Under the pieces are notes generated by a model. It worked only from the letters and a program-made list of their open reading frames with translations. It made no database searches and had not been told where the DNA came from. This document shows, piece by piece, positions 25,884 to 35,623 of a stretch of DNA of 51,969 nt (its first letter is position 1; each line of letters begins with the position of its first letter). Source of the DNA: Clostridiales bacterium (GTDB taxonomy: Bacteria; Bacillota; Clostridia; Lachnospirales; Lachnospiraceae). The DNA is taken from positions 1 through 51,969 of the forward strand of contig JAQXPY010000178.1 in the NCBI GenBank assembly GCA_029100885.1, given 5' to 3'. The position numbers and the translations under genes were made by a program.

Positions 25884-28421
25884 ATGACAGATTATACAAA
25901 AAATGCCAAAAGAGTCCTGGAGCTTGCCAGAGCTGCAGCACAGAGACTTCATGCCGGTTTTATAGGCTCCGAGCATATTCTGTGCGGTCTGATCGAGGAG
26001 GGAACAGGAATTGCCGCAGGGGTTCTGCTTGATGCCCATATCGAGGTGAATTCGGTGGAGTCACTTATCGGAAAATATGTTGCCGGGGAAAACGCAGCAG
26101 CTTCAGCTGCCGGACTGACCTATACTCCCTCCGCCGAGGGAATACTCAAAACAGCAGCTGAGGAGGCAGCCGCTTTTGAATCGGATAAAACAGGTACAGA
26201 GCATATACTTATCGCTATGCTCAAGCATTCCGACTGTATCGCCACCAGAATACTCAACACCCTGGGAGTCAACATTCAGAAGCTCTATACAGAGATCATA
26301 AACATCATTGGGGAGGATCTGCCGGACAATCGTGCTGCCCTTTCGGGAAACGGATCAAACGCAACTGCCACTCCTGTTTTAGACCAGTATTCCAGAGATC
26401 TGACAGAGGCAGCCTATCATGGGACATTGGATCCGGTGATCGGAAGAAAAACCGAGATCGAACGCGTCATTCAGATACTTTCCCGACGCACTAAAAACAA
26501 TCCGTGTCTGATCGGAGAGCCGGGTGTAGGTAAGACGGCCATTGCCGAAGGTCTTGCGCAGCTTCTGGCCGGAGGAGATGTTCCGGATTCTATCAGCGGA
26601 AAGCGTCTTGTATCACTGGATATCGGCAGCATGGTTGCCGGAACCAAATACAGAGGTGAATTTGAAGAGAGGATAAAAAAGGTCATTGCAGAGTGCATAA
26701 AGGCCGGAAATATTCTGCTTTTCATAGATGAGCTTCATACCATCATCGGTGCAGGAGGTGCCGAAGGCTCTTTGGATGCTGCGAATATTCTTAAACCTTC
26801 TTTAAGCAGGGGCGAGCTTCAGCTTATAGGAGCAACCACCGTTGAGGAGTACCGCAAGCATATTGAAAAGGATGCGGCGCTGGAGAGGCGTTTTCAGCCT
26901 GTCATTGTTGAAAAACCGACCGAGGAGGAGGCAGCGGAGATCTTAAGGGGCATCAGACATAAGTATGAGGAGCACCATGGCGTAAGGATCTCGGATGAAG
27001 CAGTGGATGCCGCGGTAAAAATGAGCGAGAGATATATCAGCGACAGATTTCTTCCGGATAAGGCCATCGATCTTATAGATGAGGCTGCTTCACGTCTGAG
27101 GCTCAAGAGCATCAGAGAGCCGGCAAATATCAGAAAATGTCTTGACAGAATCAGGGAGCTTGACTCTGTAAAGGAGGAGGCAATCAGAAATGATGAGCTG
27201 CCTGCTGCTTCCGCTGCGGCAGGAGAGCAAAAAAAGGAAGAAAAGAAGCTGGCCAGGCTGAGAAGGGACTGGGAGAAAAAGAAGCTGTCTTCCATGCTGA
27301 CAGTTACGGAGAATGATATCGCCGATGTGGTAAGCGGATGGACCAAGATTCCTGTATCAAGGCTTACGGAAAAGGAGGCCATGAGGATCAGGCATCTTGA
27401 TGAAACGCTTCATAAGAGGATCATTTCTCAGGACGAAGCCGTCTGCGCGGTTGCAAAGGCCATCAAGAGGGGAAGCGCGGGGATCAAGAATCCGAAGAGA
27501 CCTACAGGAAGCTTTTTATTCCTGGGACCTACCGGAGTAGGAAAGACGGAGCTTTCCAAGGCCGTTGCCGAGGCTGTATTCGGATCTGAGGAAGCCATGA
27601 TCAGAGTGGATATGTCTGAATACATGGAAAAACACAGCGTTTCCAAGATGATCGGCTCACCTCCAGGATATGTGGGCTTTGATGACGGAGGGCAGCTTTC
27701 CGAGAGGGTCAGAAGGAATCCGTATTCAGTAGTGCTTTTCGATGAGATCGAAAAGGCTCATCCGGATGTGTTCAATATTCTCCTGCAGGTACTTGACGAC
27801 GGTCATATTACCGATTCCCAGGGAAGAAAAGTCGATTTTAAGAACACTATCATCATAATGACTTCGAACGCGGGAGCACAGAATATCATAGCCCCTAAGG
27901 TAATGGGCTTTGCCTCTGCCTCCGATACGGAAAGAAACTATCAGAATATGAGAGCCGGTGTCATGGATGAAGTCAACAGACTTTTCAAGCCGGAGTTTCT
28001 TAACAGACTGGACGAAATAATCGTGTTCAGACCTCTTACCCGCGATAATATCGCATCTATTGCGGATATAATGCTCTCTGAGGTAAGAAAGCGGCTCAGA
28101 GCTGAAAAGAATGTCTCGATGGAGGTGACCCGAGCTGCAAAGGAATTCCTTATTGACAGGGGCTATGATGAAAAGTTCGGAGCGAGACCGCTCAGAAGAA
28201 CGGTACAGAAATACATAGAGGATCTGCTGGCGGATGATATTCTTGACGGAACCATCAGGAGCGGGGACCGTGTCAGGGTCGATACTGACGGAACAGGAGA
28301 GGGACTTAAGCTGTCTGTCAGAAGATCCGGGGGTCGTGTCAGGGGCGATACCGACGGTAAAGGGGACGGACTTAAGCCTTCTGTCAGAAGATCCGGATCA
28401 AAACAGACCGATAATAAGTAA
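25884..28421 (+). CDS. clpC: ATP-dependent Clp protease ATP-binding subunit ClpC-like
   Basis: Clp N-domains; two AAA modules ([26 protein letters not shown]); UVR-like linker. Confidence 0.92.
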   Translation: MTDYTKNAKRVLELARAAAQRLHAGFIGSEHILCGLIEEGTGIAAGVLLDAHIEVNSVESLIGKYVAGENAAASAAGLTYTPSAEGILKTAAEEAAAFESDKTGTEHILIAMLKHSDCIATRILNTLGVNIQKLYTEIINIIGEDLPDNRAALSGNGSNATATPVLDQYSRDLTEAAYHGTLDPVIGRKTEIERVIQILSRRTKNNPCLIGEPGVGKTAIAEGLAQLLAGGDVPDSISGKRLVSLDIGSMVAGTKYRGEFEERIKKVIAECIKAGNILLFIDELHTIIGAGGAEGSLDAANILKPSLSRGELQLIGATTVEEYRKHIEKDAALERRFQPVIVEKPTEEEAAEILRGIRHKYEEHHGVRISDEAVDAAVKMSERYISDRFLPDKAIDLIDEAASRLRLKSIREPANIRKCLDRIRELDSVKEEAIRNDELPAASAAAGEQKKEEKKLARLRRDWEKKKLSSMLTVTENDIADVVSGWTKIPVSRLTEKEAMRIRHLDETLHKRIISQDEAVCAVAKAIKRGSAGIKNPKRPTGSFLFLGPTGVGKTELSKAVAEAVFGSEEAMIRVDMSEYMEKHSVSKMIGSPPGYVGFDDGGQLSERVRRNPYSVVLFDEIEKAHPDVFNILLQVLDDGHITDSQGRKVDFKNTIIIMTSNAGAQNIIAPKVMGFASASDTERNYQNMRAGVMDEVNRLFKPEFLNRLDEIIVFRPLTRDNIASIADIMLSEVRKRLRAEKNVSMEVTRAAKEFLIDRGYDEKFGARPLRRTVQKYIEDLLADDILDGTIRSGDRVRVDTDGTGEGLKLSVRRSGGRVRGDTDGKGDGLKPSVRRSGSKQTDNK
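28266..28397 (+). repeat. In-frame 66-bp tandem duplication at the 3' end of clpC
   Basis: Encodes [22 protein letters not shown] / [22 protein letters not shown]. Confidence 0.95.
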
Positions 28422-28432
28422 AGGAGCTTGAT

Positions 28433-29836
28433 TTGGCTGGTAAGGGTAAGGAGGAAACTGTATTTTTCTGCAGCAGCTGCGGGTATGAATCTAAAAAATG
28501 GATGGGGCAGTGCCCTGCCTGCAGAACCTGGGGAGCTTTTGCCGAGGAGCCTGTAGTCAGAATGCGCTCTGCCTCCGGTGTACAGGCAAGGTATCCGGGC
28601 TGCGGCTCCGATATTGCTTCGGTTCCTATAAGCAGTGTTGACCCTGATGAGGAAAGCAGGATCGATACCGGCTTTGAAGAGTTTTCGAGGGTGCTTGGAG
28701 GCGGTATAGTCCCCGGCAGTCTCATTCTTATAGGAGGAGACCCGGGAATAGGAAAATCTACGCTGCTGCTTCAGACAGCGGCAAATATAGCTGCTTCGGG
28801 CAGCAGAGTGGTCTACATATCAGGTGAGGAGAGTCTCAGGCAGATCAGGCTCAGAGCCGACAGGATCGGTACGATGCCTGACGAGCTGAGATTTGTGACA
28901 GATACAGACATCGACAGGATAATATCCCTTCTGGAAAAGGAAAAGCCTTCCGTTTGTGTTATTGACTCGGTTCAGACAATGTTCACGGCCGAGGCTCAGT
29001 CTGTAGCCGGCAGTGTTACTCAGGTCAGAGAATGTGCACAGCGTATGATGCGGTTTACCAAGAGCTCCGGTACGGCGGCATTTCTTGTGGGGCATGTTAC
29101 GAAGGAGGGAACCGTAGCAGGACCCAGAGTACTGGAGCACATAGTGGATACTGTTGTTTTCTTTGAATCGGGAGATCAGTTCGGCTACAGATTCCTGCGC
29201 AGTGTCAAGAACCGTTTCGGCTCCACAAATGAGATCGGTGTTTTTGAGATGTCCTCCGACGGACTGAGAGCCGTTGCGAATCCGTCCGAGTATCTTCTGG
29301 AGGGAAGACCTGTCAATACTGCCGGAACTGCCGTTACATGCCTAATGGAGGGAAGCAGACCTGTTCTGATGGAGGTTCAGGGACTGGTTTCGGAGACCCA
29401 GTACAATCTGCCGAGAAGACAGACCAACGGTATAGATTTTAACAGGCTGAGCATGCTTCTGGCAGTGCTTTCAAAGAGAGCCGGAATAGATCTCGGAAGA
29501 ATGGATGCATATGTCAATATCACCGGAGGAATGCGAGTCACGGAGCCCTCGGCTGATCTTGCGGTGATAGCGGTGCTGATATCTGCAGCAAAAAACCGGA
29601 TCATTCCTCCTGATACCGTGCTCTTCGGGGAGGTCGGTCTTTCGGGAGAGGTAAGAGCTGTTCCCCAGGCTTCGGAAAGGGTAAGGGAGGCTGTCAGACT
29701 GGGATTCAGGCATATCATACTGCCAAAAACATGTCTCAGAGGAGCTGCAGCCCCGGAAAATGTAAAAATGACAGGTATCGCTCATATCGGAGAGCTTTCA
29801 GGACTTCTTTCTGATGTGAGAAAAGAAGGAGAATAA
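28433..29836 (+). CDS. radA: DNA repair protein RadA
   Basis: TTG start; zinc finger CSSCGYESKKWMGQCPAC; GGDPGIGKSTLLLQ; KNRFGSTNEIGVFEM. Confidence 0.95.
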   Translation: MAGKGKEETVFFCSSCGYESKKWMGQCPACRTWGAFAEEPVVRMRSASGVQARYPGCGSDIASVPISSVDPDEESRIDTGFEEFSRVLGGGIVPGSLILIGGDPGIGKSTLLLQTAANIAASGSRVVYISGEESLRQIRLRADRIGTMPDELRFVTDTDIDRIISLLEKEKPSVCVIDSVQTMFTAEAQSVAGSVTQVRECAQRMMRFTKSSGTAAFLVGHVTKEGTVAGPRVLEHIVDTVVFFESGDQFGYRFLRSVKNRFGSTNEIGVFEMSSDGLRAVANPSEYLLEGRPVNTAGTAVTCLMEGSRPVLMEVQGLVSETQYNLPRRQTNGIDFNRLSMLLAVLSKRAGIDLGRMDAYVNITGGMRVTEPSADLAVIAVLISAAKNRIIPPDTVLFGEVGLSGEVRAVPQASERVREAVRLGFRHIILPKTCLRGAAAPENVKMTGIAHIGELSGLLSDVRKEGE

Positions 29837-30345
29837 TGGCTGAACAATTAGTATCTGTACTTGCCGGGGCTTTGTCCGGAAGCCTGAGCGGTGAGGCTGT
29901 ATGTTTTATTATTTCATTGCTTCCGATCCTTGAGCTGAGAGGAGGTCTGCTGGCAGCATCGCCTGCATTCTTAAATGTGCCTGTTGCAGCAGCGGTCCCT
30001 TTATGCATTATCGGAAATCTTTTGCCGATCCCTTTTGTTCTGCTGCTGATAGAGAGAATACTTGTTCTCATGGAAAGAATCAGCATTACCTCGGGTCTGG
30101 CGCTATGGCTCAGGAGAAAGGCCGATAAAAACAAGGATAAAATAGTCAGGTATGGCTTCTGGGGTCTGGTGCTCTTTGTGGGCATTCCGCTTCCGGGTAC
30201 CGGGGCATGGACAGGAAGTCTGGTGGCCGCTCTGCTTCATATGCCGTTTAAAAAATCATTTTCGGCATGTGTCATAGGTGTCATGATGGCGGCAGTCATT
30301 ATGTATATCGTGTCCTACGGGATACTTGGGGCTGTTTTTGCATGA
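29836..30345 (+). CDS. Small multi-drug export protein family (COG2426) membrane protein
   Basis: ISLLPILELRGGLLAA...VGIPLPGTGAWTGSLVAALL; start overlaps the radA stop. Confidence 0.82.
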   Translation: MAEQLVSVLAGALSGSLSGEAVCFIISLLPILELRGGLLAASPAFLNVPVAAAVPLCIIGNLLPIPFVLLLIERILVLMERISITSGLALWLRRKADKNKDKIVRYGFWGLVLFVGIPLPGTGAWTGSLVAALLHMPFKKSFSACVIGVMMAAVIMYIVSYGILGAVFA

Positions 30346-30393
30346 GCGGCGTAATGAGCCGTTAATACGGATATTATCAGCAGGAGGGTAAAT

Positions 30394-31191
30394 ATGGAGT
30401 ATATTTCTCACATCAGGGAGGCATCACTGGACACTGTGATCTCCTTTGCGGTCACGCTTGTTATCTGCATTATTGCCATGAGGGTCATCACCGGCATTGT
30501 CAACAGACTGCTGAACAGGTCCAGGATCGATCACACGGTCAGGAACCTTATCAACACGATCCTGAAGATCGGACTCTGGGCACTGGCTGTGATCATTATT
30601 GCCGACTCACTCGGTATATCCACCGCATCTCTTATTGCGGTGCTTTCGGTAGCAGGTCTGGCTCTTTCTCTTTCAGTTCAGGATATAATGTCTAATATCT
30701 TTTCCGGTATTATCATTCTTCTTTTTAATCATACCTTCAAAAAAGGAGATTATGTGGATATCGGAAGCATCTCCGGAACAGTAGATAATGTGGGAATTAC
30801 TCATACATTTGTAAAGACGCTTGACAACAGGCTTATCAGCATCCCGAACAAGGATGTGGCAGCGGCGTCTGTAGTGAATTATAATTCGGAGGCACTCCGC
30901 AGAGTTGATATGAAGTACACTGCGGATTATGAGGACAGTACAGAAGCTGTCACTGCAGCAATAAGGGATGCGATCGCCATGGATGACAGGATAATGCAGG
31001 ATCCGGCTCCTTTTATCGGGATCAGCAGCTTTAATGACAGCAATATAGAATATGCTGTGCGTGTATGGTGCAGAACGGAGCATTACTGGGATGTATACTT
31101 TGCACTTAACAATAACATTCGCATCACCTTTGATAAGAATAACGTGCATATGACCTACAATCATATCAACGTTCATCTTCAGAACAGCTGA
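30394..31191 (+). CDS. Small-conductance mechanosensitive channel (MscS family)
   Basis: LIAVLSVAGLALSLSVQDIMSNIFSGIIIL...GDYVDIGSISGTVDNVGI. Confidence 0.92.
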   Translation: MEYISHIREASLDTVISFAVTLVICIIAMRVITGIVNRLLNRSRIDHTVRNLINTILKIGLWALAVIIIADSLGISTASLIAVLSVAGLALSLSVQDIMSNIFSGIIILLFNHTFKKGDYVDIGSISGTVDNVGITHTFVKTLDNRLISIPNKDVAAASVVNYNSEALRRVDMKYTADYEDSTEAVTAAIRDAIAMDDRIMQDPAPFIGISSFNDSNIEYAVRVWCRTEHYWDVYFALNNNIRITFDKNNVHMTYNHINVHLQNS

Positions 31192-31324
31192 TCGTATTGC
31201 CTGATCATAATATAAATAAATATATATATATATGATATTTATGTAATTGTTCAGCACTCTGTAAGATTATTCGCACTATATCATGACGGGTACTGAATAG
31301 TTTCAGCTTTTTTCAATAAACTGC

Positions 31325-31353
31325 TTGCTTTTTTTACAGAAGAATGTTAGAAT
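31325..31353 (+). promoter_or_regulatory. Promoter TTGCTT-N17-TAGAAT for tRNA-Trp
   Basis: -35 31325-31330, -10 31348-31353; tRNA begins 26 nt downstream. Confidence 0.65.
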
Positions 31354-31378
31354 ACAAAAGCTTTGAAGAGCAAGCTGT

Positions 31379-31449
31379 AGGGGCATCATCCAATGGTAGG
31401 ATACCGGTCTCCAAAACCGTCAATCTGGGTTCGAGTCCTAGTACCCCTG
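31379..31449 (+). tRNA. tRNA-Trp (CCA)
   Basis: AGGGGCATCATCCAATGGTAGGATACCGGTCTCCAAAACCGTCAATCTGGGTTCGAGTCCTAGTACCCCTG; anticodon CCA, TTCGAGT loop. Confidence 0.95.
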
Positions 31450-31459
31450 TTAACAGAAT

Positions 31460-31545
31460 ACCTATAAAGAGTGCGCGAGAGACAAGCTCGTTGACCGCAC
31501 AGCAACCGCTGATAAGAGCAAGGTGCTAAAGCTTGGATGATGGGT
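31460..31545 (+). promoter_or_regulatory. SAM-I-clan (S-box-like) riboswitch aptamer upstream of metK
   Basis: P1 ACCTAT/ATGGGT; P2 GTGCG-CGAG/CTCG-CGCAC; conserved-looking AGCAACC, AAGGTGCTAAA and GATGA; precedes metK. Confidence 0.8.
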
Positions 31546-31563
31546 TAAATATGACTTTCAATC

Positions 31564-31589
31564 CCTGACTCTGAGAGTCAGGTTTTTTT
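31564..31589 (+). terminator. Terminator of the metK leader
   Basis: CCTGACTC-TGA-GAGTCAGG followed by TTTTTTT. Confidence 0.9.
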
Positions 31590-31605
31590 ATTTCAAGGAG
31601 GAAGA

Positions 31606-32790
31606 ATGGCCAGAAGATTATTTACATCCGAGTCTGTTACCGAAGGACATCCGGATAAGGTCTGCGATCAGGTATCCGATGCTATACTGGATGCTATTAT
31701 CGCTGTTGATCCGGAGGCTCATGTTGCCTGTGAGACCTTCGCAACTACAGGAACCCTTGTTTGTATGGGTGAGGTCAGCACAACTGCGTCGGTGCCGTAT
31801 GAGAAGATTGCGAGAGACGTAGTATGCGATATTGGCTATGACAGGGATGATATTGGATTTAACGGACGTACGATCGGTGTGCTTACATCTATCCATGAGC
31901 AGTCAGCCGATATTGCTCTGGGAGTCGATAGATCATTTGAGTATAAGGAGGGCCAGGAGGACGAGGCAAATCTCAGAGGAGCCGGAGATCAGGGAATCAT
32001 GTTCGGCTATGCCTGCAATGAGACAGAGGAATATATGCCGCTGGCCGCAATGTATGCTCATAAGCTGTCCATGAAGCTTACCGAGGTCAGAAAGAACGGT
32101 ACCTTCGACTATCTCAGACCTGACGGAAAGACTCAGGTTACTGTTGAGTATATTGATGATAAGCCTGCAAGAATAGATGCTGTCGTGCTTTCTACTCAGC
32201 ACGCGGACAGCGTTTCTCTGGAGCAGCTGAGGGCAGATATGACAGAGGCTGTCATCAAGGCCGTCATTCCTGCAGAGCTCATTGATGAGAACACTAAGAT
32301 ATATATCAATCCAACAGGCAGATTCGTTATCGGAGGTCCTGCCGGCGACACCGGTCTTACAGGAAGAAAAATAATCGTCGATACCTACGGAGGAGCCGCA
32401 AAGCACGGCGGCGGAGCCTTCAGCGGAAAGGATCCGACAAAGGTAGACAGGTCAGCAGCCTATGCCCTCAGGCATATTGCCAAGAATATCGTAGCGGCCG
32501 GGCTTGCCGACAGATGTGAGATACAGGCGGCCTATGCTATCGGAGTTGCAAGGCCTGTATCTGTCATGGTAGACACCTTCGGAACAGGCAGATACACTAA
32601 CGATCAGATAGAGGAGGCGGTCAACAGGGTATTTGATCTGAGACCATACTCTATTATCAGGGATCTCAGGCTTCAGAGACCGATCTACCGCAAGACAGCA
32701 GCCTACGGTCATTTCGGAAGAAATGATGCAGACTTCACATGGGAGGCACTGGATAAGACGGAGGAGCTCAAGAGGGCTATCGCTGAATAA
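31606..32790 (+). CDS. metK: S-adenosylmethionine synthetase
   Basis: [56 protein letters not shown]. Confidence 0.97.
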   Translation: MARRLFTSESVTEGHPDKVCDQVSDAILDAIIAVDPEAHVACETFATTGTLVCMGEVSTTASVPYEKIARDVVCDIGYDRDDIGFNGRTIGVLTSIHEQSADIALGVDRSFEYKEGQEDEANLRGAGDQGIMFGYACNETEEYMPLAAMYAHKLSMKLTEVRKNGTFDYLRPDGKTQVTVEYIDDKPARIDAVVLSTQHADSVSLEQLRADMTEAVIKAVIPAELIDENTKIYINPTGRFVIGGPAGDTGLTGRKIIVDTYGGAAKHGGGAFSGKDPTKVDRSAAYALRHIAKNIVAAGLADRCEIQAAYAIGVARPVSVMVDTFGTGRYTNDQIEEAVNRVFDLRPYSIIRDLRLQRPIYRKTAAYGHFGRNDADFTWEALDKTEELKRAIAE

Positions 32791-32808
32791 CTGATAATAT
32801 ATTTTACT

Positions 32809-32843
32809 GAGCCGCAGCCGGCTGTTTACGGCGCGGCTCTTTT
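32809..32843 (+). terminator. Terminator between metK and coaBC
   Basis: GAGCCGC(A)GCC/GGCGCGGCTC stem followed by TTTT. Confidence 0.65.
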
Positions 32844-32856
32844 CGGAGGTTTTACA

Positions 32857-34080
32857 ATGGAAAGTCTGCAGGGAAAATGTGTTGTTGTCGGTGTTACGGG
32901 AGGAATTGCAGCGTATAAGTCGGCGCTGCTTGTTTCGGCCCTGAAAAAGACCGGAGCGGATGTTCATGTAATAATGACGGAAAACGCTGCTCAGTTTATC
33001 ACACCGCTCACATTTGAGACTCTTTCTAACAATAAGTGCATGGTCGATACCTTTGATCGCAATTTCAAATATGACGTTGCTCATATTTCTATCGCAAAGG
33101 CTGCGGATCTTATCGTTATCGCTCCGGCAACAGCCAATGTGATCGCAAAGCTGGCTCACGGAATAGCCGATGATATGCTGACGACCGTGGTGCTGGCTGC
33201 GGGCTGCAAAAAGCTTGTAGCTCCGGCAATGAATACAGGCATGTTGGAGAATCCTATAACACAGGATAATATCAGGACGCTTGAAAAATACGGCTTCGGT
33301 ATTATTCCATCGGAATGCGGACTGCTGGCATGCAAAGATGTGGGCAGCGGCAAGCTTCCGGATACACAGGTTATCATGGACTGGATATTACGCGAGCTTG
33401 CCTTTGAAAAGGATCTTGAGGGACTCACCATCGCAGTCAGCGCAGGACCTACAAGGGAAGCGATAGACCCGGTCAGATATATCAGCAATAAGAGCAGCGG
33501 AAAGATGGGTTATTCGATAGCCAGAGCAGCAATGCTGAGAGGAGCGAGGGTCAGACTGATTTCAGGTCAGACAGGACTGGAGCCGGTTCCGTTTGCGGAT
33601 AATATCAGGATAACCTCGACCCGTGAGATGTATGAGGCATTCAAAAAGGCTCTTCCGGATACGGATATTGTCATCAAGGCTGCGGCTGTCGCGGATTACA
33701 GACCGTCGGTGGTTGCCGAAAACAAGATCAAAAAAACAGACGGGGATATGAGCATCGGTCTGGAAAGGACAGAGGACATCATTTCCTACTGCGGACAGAA
33801 CAGACATCCAGGACTTTTTCTCTGCGGCTTCAGTATGGAGACGGAAAACATGCTGGAAAACTCCAGAAAAAAACTCAAAAAGAAAAATCTGGATATGATC
33901 GTGGCAAATAACCTCAAGCAGGCGGGAGCCGGATTTGCAGTCGATACAAATATCGTTACGATCATTACCGAGGACGGAGTCACCGAGCTTCCTATTATGG
34001 ATAAGGATGAGGTTGCTCACAGACTGCTGGATGAGATAGTAAGACGCAGAAAACTTGCCTCAGGAAGTATTGACAATTAA
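32857..34080 (+). CDS. coaBC: Bifunctional phosphopantothenoylcysteine decarboxylase/phosphopantothenate--cysteine ligase
   Basis: VVGVTGGIAAYKSALLV; APAMNTGMLENP; AGPTREAIDPVRYISNKSSGKMGY. Confidence 0.95.
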   Translation: MESLQGKCVVVGVTGGIAAYKSALLVSALKKTGADVHVIMTENAAQFITPLTFETLSNNKCMVDTFDRNFKYDVAHISIAKAADLIVIAPATANVIAKLAHGIADDMLTTVVLAAGCKKLVAPAMNTGMLENPITQDNIRTLEKYGFGIIPSECGLLACKDVGSGKLPDTQVIMDWILRELAFEKDLEGLTIAVSAGPTREAIDPVRYISNKSSGKMGYSIARAAMLRGARVRLISGQTGLEPVPFADNIRITSTREMYEAFKKALPDTDIVIKAAAVADYRPSVVAENKIKKTDGDMSIGLERTEDIISYCGQNRHPGLFLCGFSMETENMLENSRKKLKKKNLDMIVANNLKQAGAGFAVDTNIVTIITEDGVTELPIMDKDEVAHRLLDEIVRRRKLASGSIDN

Positions 34081-34222
34081 GAATTGTATTGTTAATCTTT
34101 AGTCGTTTACGGTATGTTTTCCTGCTGATTATTTCAACAGGCAACTTTTTTATTTTACCGGGAAGGCATACGTTCCGGGAACATGTGTCTGAACGGTCAC
34201 ATATTTTTACAGGGAGAAGAAG

Positions 34223-35512
34223 ATGAAAAAATTACTTGCGGTGCTTCTTGCATCATCAATGGTTTTCACACTTTGTGCCTGCGGTTCAGGCTCATCGGGA
34301 GCTGCCGAGACAACAAAGGCTGCGGAGCAGTCTGCGGCTCAGTCAGCTGAAACACAGGCTGAGGCAGAGACAACGGCGGCTGCCGACGATACGGTATATA
34401 AGGTGGGCATGGTCTGCATCGGCAACGACAACATGGCCTATGACCGCAACTTCTATATGGCTGCGGATGCCGCAAAGGAAGAACTTGCCGCTGACGGCAT
34501 CAATATTGAGTGGGTCTACACATACGATCATCCGGAAGGCGATCCGGTTGCTTCAGACTGCGAGGAGCTTGCAGATTCCGGATGCATTGCGGTATTTCTT
34601 AATTCCTACGGCATGGAGCCTGCTATGCTTACAGTAGCCGGGGATTATCCTGATGTGGTATTTGCTGCTCTTACAAACGAGACCTCCAAGTCGGATGCTC
34701 TGGAGAACACAGTAAATGCCTTCCCGTCCATCTATGAGGGCAGATATCTTGCAGGTATCGCTGCAGGCATGAAGCTCAACGAGATGATCGAAAAGGGTGA
34801 GATCAAAGAGGATGAGGCTGTTATGGGCTATGTAGGAGCCTATACATATTCCGAGGTAGTATCGGGATATACTGCCTTCTATCTCGGAGCAAAGTCCGTT
34901 TGTCCGAGCGTTACCATGCTTGTTGAGTTTATAGGTTCATGGGGCAACCCGGCTATCGAGGCTGCTACAGCTCAGGATCTTATTGACAGAGGTGCTGTTC
35001 TTATTTCCCAGCATTCCGATGCTACAACTCCTGCAACAACCGCTCAGGATAACGGCGTATACAGCGTAGGCTACAACATTTCCATGACAGATGTTGCTCC
35101 TGAGTCTGCTATCATCTCCTCAAGGATAGACTGGACAAATTATTTTGTTTATGTGATCAGGACTATCGTAGAGGGCGGAAAGGTTGATCAGGATTTCTGC
35201 CAGCACGGTATTGCCGACGGTTCCGTAAAGCTTACAGAGCTCAACGAGGCCATTGCGGCTCCGGGAACGGCTGAGGCTATCGCTGCTGCAGAGGAGAAGC
35301 TCAAGTCAGGAGAACTTAAAGTATTCGATACATCCACATTTACTGTAGGCGGACAGACTCTGGAGTCCTCCATGATCGACATGGATGCGGATTTCCAGCC
35401 GGATTCACAGGATGCCGTTTCAGACGGCTTCTATCATGAGTCCTTCTACAAGTCAGCTCCTTCATTCTCGGAGAGAATCGACGGCATCACTCTTGTAAAC
35501 GAAGAGTATTGA
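34223..35512 (+). CDS. BMP/PnrA-family nucleoside-binding lipoprotein
   Basis: Lipoprotein signal LLASSMVFTLCACGSG; BMP-family features VYKVGMVCIGNDN...EGRYLAGIAAG...SQHSDATTPA. Confidence 0.88.
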   Translation: MKKLLAVLLASSMVFTLCACGSGSSGAAETTKAAEQSAAQSAETQAEAETTAAADDTVYKVGMVCIGNDNMAYDRNFYMAADAAKEELAADGINIEWVYTYDHPEGDPVASDCEELADSGCIAVFLNSYGMEPAMLTVAGDYPDVVFAALTNETSKSDALENTVNAFPSIYEGRYLAGIAAGMKLNEMIEKGEIKEDEAVMGYVGAYTYSEVVSGYTAFYLGAKSVCPSVTMLVEFIGSWGNPAIEAATAQDLIDRGAVLISQHSDATTPATTAQDNGVYSVGYNISMTDVAPESAIISSRIDWTNYFVYVIRTIVEGGKVDQDFCQHGIADGSVKLTELNEAIAAPGTAEAIAAAEEKLKSGELKVFDTSTFTVGGQTLESSMIDMDADFQPDSQDAVSDGFYHESFYKSAPSFSERIDGITLVNEEY

Positions 35513-35534
35513 TCAGATAGAGATTTTTAACTTC

Positions 35535-35594
35535 AGTGCTGCTGCACCGTGATTGCGCGTATATTTGTACGGTTTCGGGTGCGGCAGCACTTTT
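35535..35594 (+). terminator. 14-bp hairpin plus T-run between the binding-protein gene and the ABC ATPase gene
   Basis: AGTGCTGCTGCACC/GGTGCGGCAGCACT (one G-U pair), 29-nt loop, then TTTT. Confidence 0.65.
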
Positions 35595-35623
35595 CAGCAG
35601 CAGTCCGCGAAAGGGGAATAGTT

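Noticed and set aside
31206-31240. AT-rich tract (TAAATAAATATATATATATATGATATTTATG) as a replication or att site
   Set aside because: Simple AT-rich intergenic sequence; no integrase, iterons or target-site duplication.
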